A stretch of DNA of 49,440 nt from a virus. Every line of letters begins with the position of its first letter. Within the stretch, counting starts at the first letter, position 1. The stretch spans positions 1 to 49,440 of IMG/VR virus record IMGVR_UViG_3300010371_000044; one strand, given 5' to 3'. Below the pieces are notes generated by a model that was not told the DNA's origin, did no database searches, and saw nothing but the letters and a program-made list of their open reading frames with translations. Shown here one piece after another: positions 21,168-27,652 of the stretch. Both the position numbers and the translations under genes were made by a program.

Positions 21168-21535
21168 GCAAACAAAAACTGTTCACAATCACCACGGCCG
21201 ACCTACGGGAAGAACGCTATCGAGGTAGCGGCGCGGGCGGTCAGAACCGAAACAAACGCGACACTGGCGTGCGATTCACTCACGAGCCATCGGGAGCCGT
21301 CGGCGAATCGGAGGCACAACGCTCGCAATTACAGAATCGTCAGGAAGCGTTCCGAAAGATGGCTAGTTCACTTCGGTTCATCATGTGGGCCAAGGCACAG
21401 GGGCAGGCGCGCATAGAAGGACATGCGTCACTTGATCGCAAGATTGACGAAATGATGGATGAGCGCCATATCGACATCGAACTTGGCGCTGACTGCCACG
21501 GGCGCGAGCATTTCTGCGACACAAAGGACAAATGA
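21164..21535 (+). CDS. peptide chain release factor-like protein (RF-1 domain, GGQ)
   Basis: A 123-residue protein with the catalytic GGQ of class I release factors in RGSGAGGQNRNKRDTGVRFT (GGQ at 25-27), followed by the SQLQNRQEAF helix typical of the RF-1 domain. No codon-recognition domain is present, as in ArfB-type rescue factors, but the C-terminal tail is not the Lys-rich tail that ArfB uses to probe the empty mRNA channel. It could release stalled peptides on phage messages. Start ATG 21164 is coupled. Confidence 0.78.
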   Translation: MSKQKLFTITTADLREERYRGSGAGGQNRNKRDTGVRFTHEPSGAVGESEAQRSQLQNRQEAFRKMASSLRFIMWAKAQGQARIEGHASLDRKIDEMMDERHIDIELGADCHGREHFCDTKDK

Positions 21536-21612
21536 AGCGCTCGTTTATACGCAGGTTACTTGACAGCGCATACTCTTTTTTCGAGGAGTGGCATAGAAAG
21601 ACCGCGCCGTAA
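21532..21612 (+). CDS. 26-residue peptide
   Basis: A short frame starting in the ATGA overlap at 21532. The sequence RSFIRRLLDSAYSFFEEWHR is a plausible amphipathic helix. It may be a coupling frame rather than a functional protein. Confidence 0.4.
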   Translation: MKRSFIRRLLDSAYSFFEEWHRKTAP

Positions 21613-21624
21613 AACAGGAGCAAC

Positions 21625-22368
21625 TTGAGCAAACGGAAATGGCGCTCGCATTTGGTCATCCCTGATGTTCAATCGCGCCCCGGTGTTCAGAACGATCACT
21701 TGCGATGGATCGGTAACTACATCGCAGAAAAGCGTCCAGATGTTCTGATTTGCATTGGCGATTTCAGCGACATGATCAGCCTGAATTCGTATGCTGTCGG
21801 TAAGGCGGAATCTGAAGGAACGCGCTACATCGACGACATGGCGAACGCGAAAGAGTCGATGAACAAACTGTTAGACCCCGTGCGCAAGTGCCGGCAGTAT
21901 CGCCCCGACATGCGCATGACGCTTGGAAATCACGAGGCCAGGATCGAACGCGAAGCGCAAAACAACCCGAAGCTGATTGGCAAGATTTCGCTCGATGATC
22001 TCGGGTATCGCGAAGCCGGTTGGCGCGTGCATCCGTTTCTAGAAGTGGCGACGATCGACGGCGTAGAATTTTCGCACTACTTTACGACGGGCGTTATGGG
22101 CCGTCCGTGTTCAAGCGCCGCCGCGATGCTTCGTCAGCGACATCGATCGTGCGTCATGGGTCACGTTCAAAAAGTCGACATCGCCGTGCATCCCAACACC
22201 CAACAGATGGCCTTGATGTCTGGCATATGTTACCTTCACGACGAGCCATACCTCGGGCCGCAAGGGCAGGCGACGAAGCGCGGCATTTGGGTGTTGCACG
22301 AGGTACGCGAAGGTCGGTTTGACCTGATGAGCGTGAGTCTCGGGTTCCTGAAAAGGAGATATTCATGA
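21625..22368 (+). CDS. calcineurin-like metallophosphoesterase
   Basis: A 247-residue phosphoesterase. Motifs appear in order: VIPDVQS (D14), CIGDFSD (D46), TLGNHEARI (N102, H103) and MGHVQ. The first motif reads DxQ instead of the usual DxH. The substrate is unknown; phage relatives act on nucleotides or nucleic-acid ends. The start is TTG 21625 with AGGAG five bases upstream. Confidence 0.85.
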   Translation: MSKRKWRSHLVIPDVQSRPGVQNDHLRWIGNYIAEKRPDVLICIGDFSDMISLNSYAVGKAESEGTRYIDDMANAKESMNKLLDPVRKCRQYRPDMRMTLGNHEARIEREAQNNPKLIGKISLDDLGYREAGWRVHPFLEVATIDGVEFSHYFTTGVMGRPCSSAAAMLRQRHRSCVMGHVQKVDIAVHPNTQQMALMSGICYLHDEPYLGPQGQATKRGIWVLHEVREGRFDLMSVSLGFLKRRYS

Positions 22369-22775
22369 GCAACGAAAACGAACTGCGTCAAGGAACTTCT
22401 GCCCGAGTTGTTTGGAAAGGAAGCCAAGTGCGCATAATTTACGTGGCGGGCGCCTACAGAAGCCCCACTCACTGGGGCATCGTGCTCAACGTCCGCGCTG
22501 CCGAAGCCGTTGCGCTGCAAGTCTGGCAAACCGGTTGCGTAGCATATTGCCCTCACCTCAATACCGCAAACTTCCAAGGCGCATTGCCCGACGAAGTGTG
22601 GGCCGCCGGTCACATGGCGATGCTCGAACGCTGCGACGCCGTCATCTTGGTTCCAGGCCACGAGCACAGCGCTGGCACGCACGCCGAAATCGTGCGCGCT
22701 CTCGACCTGGGTAAGCTAGTATTTACGTCGATGTACGGGCTGAAGACGTGGCTTGACCGGGAGGAAGAGAAGTGA
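22365..22775 (+). CDS. DUF4406-like nucleoside 2-deoxyribosyltransferase-fold protein
   Basis: A 136-residue protein. IIYVAGAYRSPTHWGIVLN, then ALQVWQTGCVAYCPHLNTA, MAMLERCDAVILVPG and SAGTHAEIVRAL follow the Rossmann-like fold of DUF4406 and nucleoside 2-deoxyribosyltransferases. These act on nucleosides or NAD-like molecules. It neighbours a phosphoesterase and a DUF3310 gene, which suggests a nucleotide-metabolism group. The first 25 residues are extra and the gene could start later. Confidence 0.75.
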   Translation: MSNENELRQGTSARVVWKGSQVRIIYVAGAYRSPTHWGIVLNVRAAEAVALQVWQTGCVAYCPHLNTANFQGALPDEVWAAGHMAMLERCDAVILVPGHEHSAGTHAEIVRALDLGKLVFTSMYGLKTWLDREEEK

Positions 22776-23080
22776 GCACAAAGCATCGCGGAGGCTGCCT
22801 CATGGATACCGATCATCGCGGCGCATGCTGGACGCAAGACGATGCAGTGGCGACGCAGCAGCAGCCACAAAAGCGCGCCACAGACGACCCTGTGACCTCC
22901 CCCGCGCACTACAAAACCGACGCTGGCATGGAGGCCGTGGACGTCATGGAGGCGTTTAACCTCGGCCTGCACCTTGGTAATGCGGTTAAGTACATTCTGC
23001 GCGCAGGTAAGAAAGACGACTACGCGCAAGACTTGCGTAAGGCGATCTGGTGGCTGCAACGGGAGGTAGATCGGCAATGA
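22772..23080 (+). CDS. DUF3310 protein
   Basis: A 102-residue protein. The C-terminal two thirds (SPAHYKTDAGMEAVDVMEAF, GNAVKYILRAGKK, DLRKAIWWLQREVD) is the DUF3310 domain, widespread in phages and often annotated as a nucleotide-kinase-like protein without proof. The N-terminal 40 residues are Gln-rich and disordered. It starts at GTG 22772, and ATG 22802 is an alternative. Confidence 0.8.
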   Translation: MSTKHRGGCLMDTDHRGACWTQDDAVATQQQPQKRATDDPVTSPAHYKTDAGMEAVDVMEAFNLGLHLGNAVKYILRAGKKDDYAQDLRKAIWWLQREVDRQ

Positions 23081-23175
23081 CCTCCGAAGGCATCTTCATG
23101 CTATGCACGGTCGCGGTTTTAGCGTATTCATTGGTCTTGGTTTTCAAGATCGCGTTCGGCGACGAAGACGACTAG
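23077..23175 (+). CDS. single-helix membrane peptide
   Basis: A 32-residue protein: MTSEGIF, one membrane helix (MLCTVAVLAYSLVLVFKIAF) and an acidic tail GDEDD. It starts in an ATGA overlap. Role unknown. Confidence 0.5.
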   Translation: MTSEGIFMLCTVAVLAYSLVLVFKIAFGDEDD

Positions 23176-23184
23176 GAGGCGAGT

Positions 23185-23400
23185 ATGGAATCACACGTAA
23201 CCGCCGGCATCAACGGTTGGCACTTCGCTCGTCACACCGTCGACTGTCGTCAGTGCGATCTGGCCGCTGACGCCGTACCGAATGGATGTGGCGGCTTGGA
23301 GTTGCACGTCGATTCATCTGCCCTATGCGCGAAAGGCGCTGACATTCTTGGCATGCGCGAAGAAGGAGAACCCAATGTCGAAAAAGCCGAAGCGAACTGA
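23185..23400 (+). CDS. small Cys-containing protein
   Basis: A 71-residue protein with TVDCRQCDLAA and later single Cys residues, possibly one zinc site. The ribosome site is AGGAGG. It overlaps the next gene by 26 bases. Function unknown. Confidence 0.6.
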   Translation: MESHVTAGINGWHFARHTVDCRQCDLAADAVPNGCGGLELHVDSSALCAKGADILGMREEGEPNVEKAEAN

Positions 23401-23527
23401 AGTCAAGGTCGTCTATGTGCGCGATCCGAAAGAGTATTCGCCGCCATCGACGCGCGAGCCGTTGCCGCCGCACGTCGAATTGACGCCAGCCGACATCGAG
23501 AAGTGGTATCGCAAGGGAAAGTCTTGA
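23375..23527 (+). CDS. small basic/proline-rich protein
   Basis: A 50-residue protein (KKPKRTEVKVVYVRDPKEYS, then PPxxREPLPPHVELTP). ATG 23375 has GAAGGAGA upstream. Its stop overlaps the TTG of the dual-start membrane gene. Function unknown. Confidence 0.55.
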   Translation: MSKKPKRTEVKVVYVRDPKEYSPPSTREPLPPHVELTPADIEKWYRKGKS

Positions 23528-23787
23528 TTTCTATCGCCATCGCGCTTATCATTCTGGCACTTGCCTCAGCTTGGCATGTCATCGTAATCGCAACCGTTCG
23601 TGAGGAGGTTCACATGGTTTCTGCTCAGGTTCAGGCTGTTCTCGACGCAGCGAACGCGGTCAAGGCCGCCGTCGATGCGAAGCTCGCCACTCCCGTGACT
23701 CTCTCGGCAGATGACGTGAACGCGCTTGGCGTCGCCGTGACGACCCTTCAAGGTGTTGCCGCGTCTCTGGCCACGCCGACGCCGTAA
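23524..23787 (+). CDS. dual-start membrane protein, copy 1
   Basis: The long form (87 residues, TTG 23524) begins with a membrane helix (IAIALIILALASAWHVIVIA). A second start, ATG 23614, follows GAGGAGG by a standard spacing and would give a 57-residue soluble form (MVSAQVQAVLDAANAVKAAV). Copy 2 at 45125-45403 has the same plan and a similar C-terminus (KLATPVTL...LATP against RLAQPGAL...LSTP). Membrane plus soluble forms from one gene recall holin/antiholin pairs. It lies directly before the tRNA cluster. Confidence 0.65.
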   Translation: MISIAIALIILALASAWHVIVIATVREEVHMVSAQVQAVLDAANAVKAAVDAKLATPVTLSADDVNALGVAVTTLQGVAASLATPTP

Positions 23788-23795
23788 CGACGTCA

Positions 23796-23864
23796 GGGCT
23801 GCGCTTTGGGAAGCATTAGCCCCTTGCACGGGCTGAGTTCGGTGTTCGATTCACCGGCGGTCCA
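23796..23864 (+). tRNA. tRNA-Ala(UGC) with reduced D arm
   Basis: Acceptor GGGCTGC (23796-23802) pairs with GCGGTCC (23857-23863) throughout, with G3-U70, the main identity mark of alanine tRNA, and A73. The anticodon arm is AGCCC-CTTGCAC-GGGCT, giving anticodon TGC at 23825-23827. Variable loop GAGTT and T arm CGGTG-TTCGATT-CACCG follow. The D arm is a shortened GCTT-TGGG-AAGC without the usual two linker bases. The 3' CCA is not encoded. Confidence 0.7.
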
Positions 23865-23873
23865 CGAACTTTC

Positions 23874-23935
23874 GGTCCGCAATCTACGGACCATGATCGG
23901 GCCCGTGACTCCCGGGTGTTCAAAGGAGTCGTTTT
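23874..23935 (+). other. two hairpins between the tRNAs, second terminator-like
   Basis: GGTCCG-CAATCTA-CGGACC (23874-23892) is a perfect 6-pair hairpin. TGACTCC (23906-23912) pairs with GGAGTCG (23925-23931) around a 12-nt loop (CGGGTGTTCAAA), followed by TTTT. Geometry and loop resemble the hairpin at 5184-5213. It may end one transcript or be a processing site before tRNA-Met. No gene is seen here. Confidence 0.5.
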
Positions 23936-24007
23936 GTCGGGTTGGAGAAATGGTATCTCGTTTGGCTCATACCCAAAAGACAGCTGGTTCGACTCCAGCA
24001 CCCGCCA
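23936..24007 (+). tRNA. tRNA-Met(CAU), or Ile2-type
   Basis: A complete cloverleaf. Acceptor GTCGGGT pairs with ACCCGCC in six of seven positions, the D arm is GAGA-AATGGTA-TCTC, and the anticodon arm is TTTGG-CTCATAC-CCAAA with CAT at 23968-23970. Variable AGACA, T arm GCTGG-TTCGACT-CCAGC and A73 complete it. The paired first base argues against an initiator tRNA. CAT could also be tRNA-Ile read after lysidine modification. Confidence 0.88.
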
Positions 24008-24029
24008 CTCACAGATCGCAAATTGCACG

Positions 24030-24040
24030 CGTATCATACG
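24030..24040 (+). promoter_or_regulatory. dyad overlapping a -10 box
   Basis: CGTAT-C-ATACG is a perfect 5-bp dyad, and it contains TATCAT (24032-24037), a -10 match of five of six. The next ATG is at 24044, so a transcript would be leaderless. An operator at this site could switch the gene. Confidence 0.35.
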
Positions 24041-24043
24041 TGC

Positions 24044-24232
24044 ATGGACGATCACGACACCGAACCACACGACGTCAGCGAATGGCTTGACGGCTACAAC
24101 CGCGGCGTGCTGGCTGGCCGCCGAGACGTGCTAGACGTCGTCAAGCGGTACCTCGGCGAAGGCGAATTTGCCGCTGGGCTGCTACTGGCGATTACGAAGG
24201 AACTTGACGTGGGGATTGTGGGTAGCGGCTAG
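24044..24232 (+). CDS. small acidic hypothetical protein
   Basis: A 62-residue helical protein (VSEWLDGYNRGVLAGRRDVL, then VVKRYLGEGEFAAGLLLAIT). ATG 24044 has no ribosome site and a -10-like box ends seven bases before it. It converges with the leftward macro-domain gene and overlaps its end by four bases. Confidence 0.55.
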   Translation: MDDHDTEPHDVSEWLDGYNRGVLAGRRDVLDVVKRYLGEGEFAAGLLLAITKELDVGIVGSG

Positions 24233-24567
24233 ACTCCCCATCCGGTCGGCAAGACGCAATTGCTCGGTGCCCCGCGAAACATAGGACCGATCTGGTCATC
24301 GGTGTAGCCAGCCAATCCACACCCGACGCGCGTCACCTGGAACGTCTCGAACGGGCGACAGCGGGCATAGTCCAGGAATCGATCTACCGACGCCTTGATA
24401 TCCACGAGCGCCCTGGTTTTGATGTGCTCGTCTTTTGTCGGTATGGCATAAGCAGACCCCGTCGGACCCTCACCAACGCCGTATTTGGCTCCCCATGCGT
24501 TCCTAGCGTGCAATGCTGCGCCAGCGCCGTGACGACCGGCAAGGTTGGAGCCGAACACAAAAATCAT
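24229..24567 (-). CDS. macro-domain-like phage protein (A1S_2505 type)
   Basis: A 112-residue protein. MIFVFGSNLAGRHGAGAAL, ARNAWGAKYGVGEGPTG, SYAIPTKD-like and VTRVGCGLAGYTDDQI follow the family of phage proteins of the A1S_2505 type, which resemble a macro domain (ADP-ribose binding). Such a domain could remove or read ADP-ribose marks or related signals. ATG 24567 has AAAGGA upstream. It is a leftward gene in the middle of rightward ones, typical of a moron. Confidence 0.75.
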   Translation of the reverse strand: MIFVFGSNLAGRHGAGAALHARNAWGAKYGVGEGPTGSAYAIPTKDEHIKTRALVDIKASVDRFLDYARCRPFETFQVTRVGCGLAGYTDDQIGPMFRGAPSNCVLPTGWGV

Positions 24568-24602
24568 GGTGGGTTTCCTTTGGTTTCGGCGCGGGCCATG
24601 AA

Positions 24603-24667
24603 AGTGCGATCTGACGCCGTAGGGCCATATTCGGAGGCATTGTATCCGCGTGGCGTCAGATCGCACT
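24603..24667. repeat. 16-bp perfect inverted repeat with 33-nt spacer
   Basis: AGTGCGATCTGACGCC at 24603-24618 is exactly reverse-complemented at 24652-24667. It lies about 35 bases upstream of the macro-domain gene. In RNA it would make a long stem in that gene's leader. The spacer holds GATACAAT on the minus strand, a possible -10 box. Confidence 0.85.
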
Positions 24668-24723
24668 AAACCGTTACCACGTGGCGACAGCGTTAGCAAT
24701 GTAGGTAATTTCTTACCACTATA

Positions 24724-24749
24724 GTCAAATTTGTCTATTCAAATTTGAC
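24724..24749. promoter_or_regulatory. A+T-rich 10-bp palindrome
   Basis: GTCAAATTTG (24724-24733) and CAAATTTGAC (24740-24749) are perfect inverted arms with a 6-nt centre, operator-like. GGTAA-TTTC-TTACC lies just to the left. No gene is seen between 24568 and 24848, a stretch richer in A+T than its surroundings. Confidence 0.55.
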
Positions 24750-24838
24750 CAAGTTGCGACGAAAGGCCGATTTACCCATCCGGAGTAGGATCCGAACAAT
24801 GAGTTGTAGACTTACGGCATGTCGAAACGTGGCAGCAT

Positions 24839-24864
24839 GCGACTTGCTTCAAATGGGGGCACTC
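24839..24864. repeat. 26-bp exact match to the portal gene (copy 1)
   Basis: These 26 bases are identical and in the same orientation to 27165-27190 inside the portal gene. Here they form the last codons and stop of the GIY-YIG gene on the other strand. Confidence 0.9.
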
Positions 24865-25196
24865 CATAGGCCGCCCGGGTCGACGTTCAACAGTTCACCG
24901 CGCCTCAAGAACCATGCGATCCAAGCGCGTTCGGCGCGTTGCCATCCGTGGTCTACCGCGATGAGTAGGCGAATAGTTGGCTTAGCGCCAGCGGCCTTCA
25001 GCGCATCTAGCCACTCACGCATTTTGCGGTTCGTAGGCTGCGCCAAGTGACCAGCAAGCCGCGTCTCAAGGCTTTCGCCGGTAACCCCGACGTAGCGAAT
25101 GCAGTCATCGACGGGATCCACAAGCGCGTAAATAAGCCATGGACCTTGAAGGTCGGGCGATGACGCTGGAACCGTCGACCATGGTACGAAAGCCAT
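24849..25196 (-). CDS. GIY-YIG nuclease
   Basis: A 115-residue protein with WLIYALVDP and IRYVGVTG (the GIY and YIG strands, Y23 and Y35), then R47 and H50 in TRLAGH, E in QRAERAWIAWF and N in LLN. It consists of the catalytic domain alone and lacks a long DNA-binding tail, as in small phage or UvrC-type members. Its last codons and stop lie in the 26 bases also found in the portal gene. The ATG at 25196 has only a weak ribosome site. It is a candidate homing endonuclease. Confidence 0.78.
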   Translation of the reverse strand: MAFVPWSTVPASSPDLQGPWLIYALVDPVDDCIRYVGVTGESLETRLAGHLAQPTNRKMREWLDALKAAGAKPTIRLLIAVDHGWQRAERAWIAWFLRRGELLNVDPGGLWSAPI

Positions 25197-25654
25197 GCGT
25201 TGACTCTACGCCCTGACCATCGCGACCTCAACACTTTTCACGTCGAGCGTTTCCCCTCTCCGCTCCACTCGCTTCGCTCGGTCGCTCCTGTCTCGTTACC
25301 ACCCTGGACACACGCCCCTGCGCAAACGATAGGAGTAAGATCGGATCATTCGATATCGGCTGTCAACTTGATAGTTTGCGACCTTGCAATACCACGATTT
25401 TGTTGCTGAAAAGCAATTTGCTATCTGAAAACGCAAGCAATTTGCACCATGAGAATCGGTCGGTTAGAAGCGATGCGTCTAGACAGACTTCCGCTGGAAT
25501 AGACACATATCGTCACATATGGTCACGACGCTACGATACACGTGATGTCACTTGACATAGCCCCGTAACCGCGCTACCACTATCGAAGCGCCAAACGAGC
25601 GATCGGGCGTTTTCACCAAAGCCACCTCTGCGACCCTCCACGACGGAGAGTCCA
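25197..25654. other. control region upstream of the virion genes
   Basis: No convincing gene lies in these 458 bases. AAGCAATTTGC occurs twice (25411-25421, 25435-25445), each preceded by CTGAAAA. CACATATCGTCAC is followed by CATATGGTCAC near 25504-25526. TTGACA is at 25552. A 17-codon frame at 25448 lacks a ribosome site. The region probably holds the late promoter and its operators; a replication origin is another possibility. Confidence 0.5.
25552..25580 (+). promoter_or_regulatory. late promoter candidate
   Basis: TTGACA (25552-25557), 17 nt, then TACCAC (25575-25580). The -35 is perfect and the -10 weak. A start about 25587 would leave a leader of about 70 nt before the portal gene. Confidence 0.35.
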
Positions 25655-27619
25655 CTGTCCGATCAACTTCGCAGTCCTGGCCAGGCCTGGTGGAATCCGC
25701 GCGTCGTTGGCGAGGAACTTCGCCAGGCGGCGCATACGTTCGCGGATGGCCTTTGGCATTCGGAGCGCGAGAATCAGCGGCGCACCGACTTCTTGATCTG
25801 GGCCTCGCAGTACACGGGACGCCCCGTCTATTCGCTTGCGGATTTCGAGGAGCGCGCCGCCGCGCCGATCGGTAGCGCCGGTATCAGCGGACGCACCACG
25901 CGCAACCTGACGCGCACGCTGGTCGATACGGCGATGAGCCGTTACGCCAAGTCGGAGACGCGCGTCCAGTACCTGACGAACGGCGGCAGCGAAGAAGACG
26001 AGGAAAAAGCCGAAACCGGCACCGACGCTGCGAACGCGTTGATCGAACAGACGTCGAGCGAAATCGAGCTGCGCAAGGCAGCGCTGCATTCGTGCGTCTT
26101 CGATCTCGGCATCGTCAAGGAGATCGACGGCATCGATGGCCCTGAGGTGGAGTTCATTCCCTCGTGGGAATTGATGTACGACCCGGCAGACGCGCACCGG
26201 GGCAAGCCGCGCATTCGCGTCCAGCGCGCGACGCTTGACCGCACGGCGCTCGTCGTGAAGTTCCTATCGCCCGTCGAAGGTGAAACACAGCAAGAAACTG
26301 ACGAGCGCGAAGAGAAGATCAACCGACTTTACAACGACCAAGGCACCGCGCTTGTCACGCCGGACCACACGTCGACAGAGTCGCACGTCATCGTATTCGA
26401 GCTGTTCAGCGACCCGATCGGCAAGCGTTCTGGTCGTCACGTCATCCTGACCGAGTCGGTGCTGCTCGAAGACGAGCCGATCGAACCCGGTACGCAGAAG
26501 AACGCGCCTTACGTCATCTTCGGGTATTCGACGCCCGTGACTGGCGCTTATCCCACGTCTATTGCGGCCATCGTTAGCGAGTTGCAGCTTGAGATTGACG
26601 GCATGAAAACACGCCGCTCACAGATCTTGCGACTCTGCGCGGTGCCGCGTTATCTCGCCAGTGGTCCCGACGGCGCGCAAGTCGAGGTGCAGGTTCGCGG
26701 TGGCAGCGACGCCATCGGCGACGTCATTAGCGTGCCGCCTGGTAGCACGTTGACAGCCCTTGACCCTGGTATCGGGCAAGCGCTGTTGGCCCTTCGTCAG
26801 GAAGAGGACGCGGCGTGGGGCAAGGGCTTCGAAATGACGGGGATCAACCCGCAGAATGCAATCGGCACACGCCCCAATGGCCTGAACAGCGCGCCAGCGC
26901 AGCGCGAATGGAATGACATCGCGCAAGACCGCTTGTCGCTGCCGGCGCTCCAGTATCAGCAAGCCCACGTTGATCTCGCGACGTTGCTACTCGATGCCGT
27001 CGCTGAAATTCCCGACTACGAAATCAGCATCAAGTCGCCGAACGGGCGTTTCCTTCGCAAGGTCAAGTCGAGTGAACTGAACCTCGGCGCCAGCGACTAT
27101 GTCATCCAGCGCTTTCCGATCGGTGCGTTGCCGACGTCGCCTACGGGTAAGCTTGCCGCTGCTGGCGACTTGCTTCAAATGGGGGCACTCGACAAAGACC
27201 AGTTCCAACAGATCGTCCAGCTACCCGATCTGAAGGGCCAACTCAATATGAATCTCGCGTCGCAGAATGCGACCGAAGCGATCATCGCGGAGATGCTGAA
27301 GTCTGGCGAGTACATCGCGCCACCTGACTGCTTGGAGCCGAAATACGCGCTGAAATACGCGACGTACAAGTGGCTGACCGGCATCGCGTCCAAGCCGAAG
27401 ATGGATCAGCACCGGCTCGATCTGCTTCAAAACTGGATGGATAACCTAACGGCTAAGGCGAAAGCGTCGGATGCGTCCGCTGCGCCTACCGCTGGGCCTC
27501 CAGGCGCTGGCGGAATGGTCGGCAATCAACCCGCGCCGCTTAATCCAGGTGGCATAGCGCCGCTACAGAATCATGAATTCGCACCGCCGCCGGGCTTCAA
27601 CGGCGCGGCGGTATCGTAA
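25655..27619 (+). CDS. portal protein, probable CTG start
   Basis: A 654-residue portal: a ring of subunits at one head vertex through which DNA passes. Segments such as TLVDTAMSRYAKSETRVQYL and IVSELQLEIDGMKTRRSQIL, with a long helical C-terminus and Pro/Gly tail (PTAGPPGAGG), fit podovirus portals, as do the size and the place before scaffold and capsid. The coding pattern extends upstream of the first ordinary start (TTG 25793, no ribosome site): NPRVVGEELRQAAHTFADGL is in frame. CTG 25655 follows GGAG by six bases, and no ATG, GTG or TTG occurs between the upstream stop (25553) and 25793. Confidence 0.82.
   Translation: MSDQLRSPGQAWWNPRVVGEELRQAAHTFADGLWHSERENQRRTDFLIWASQYTGRPVYSLADFEERAAAPIGSAGISGRTTRNLTRTLVDTAMSRYAKSETRVQYLTNGGSEEDEEKAETGTDAANALIEQTSSEIELRKAALHSCVFDLGIVKEIDGIDGPEVEFIPSWELMYDPADAHRGKPRIRVQRATLDRTALVVKFLSPVEGETQQETDEREEKINRLYNDQGTALVTPDHTSTESHVIVFELFSDPIGKRSGRHVILTESVLLEDEPIEPGTQKNAPYVIFGYSTPVTGAYPTSIAAIVSELQLEIDGMKTRRSQILRLCAVPRYLASGPDGAQVEVQVRGGSDAIGDVISVPPGSTLTALDPGIGQALLALRQEEDAAWGKGFEMTGINPQNAIGTRPNGLNSAPAQREWNDIAQDRLSLPALQYQQAHVDLATLLLDAVAEIPDYEISIKSPNGRFLRKVKSSELNLGASDYVIQRFPIGALPTSPTGKLAAAGDLLQMGALDKDQFQQIVQLPDLKGQLNMNLASQNATEAIIAEMLKSGEYIAPPDCLEPKYALKYATYKWLTGIASKPKMDQHRLDLLQNWMDNLTAKAKASDASAAPTAGPPGAGGMVGNQPAPLNPGGIAPLQNHEFAPPPGFNGAAVS
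27165..27190 (+). repeat. 26-bp exact match to the GIY-YIG gene end (copy 2)
   Basis: This is the portal-gene copy, encoding GDLLQMGAL. It matches 24839-24864 base for base. Confidence 0.9.
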
Positions 27620-27652
27620 ACGAGAAACCAACAAAACCAGGAGAATAGACAT

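Noticed and set aside
23816-24070. Minus-strand frame of 84 residues over the tRNAs
   Set aside because: It is an antisense translation of the tRNA-Ala and tRNA-Met genes.
25613-26197. Minus-strand frame of 194 residues over the portal N-terminus
   Set aside because: It lies opposite the portal coding region, which has clear virion context. The frame is Arg-rich, as expected for a shadow.
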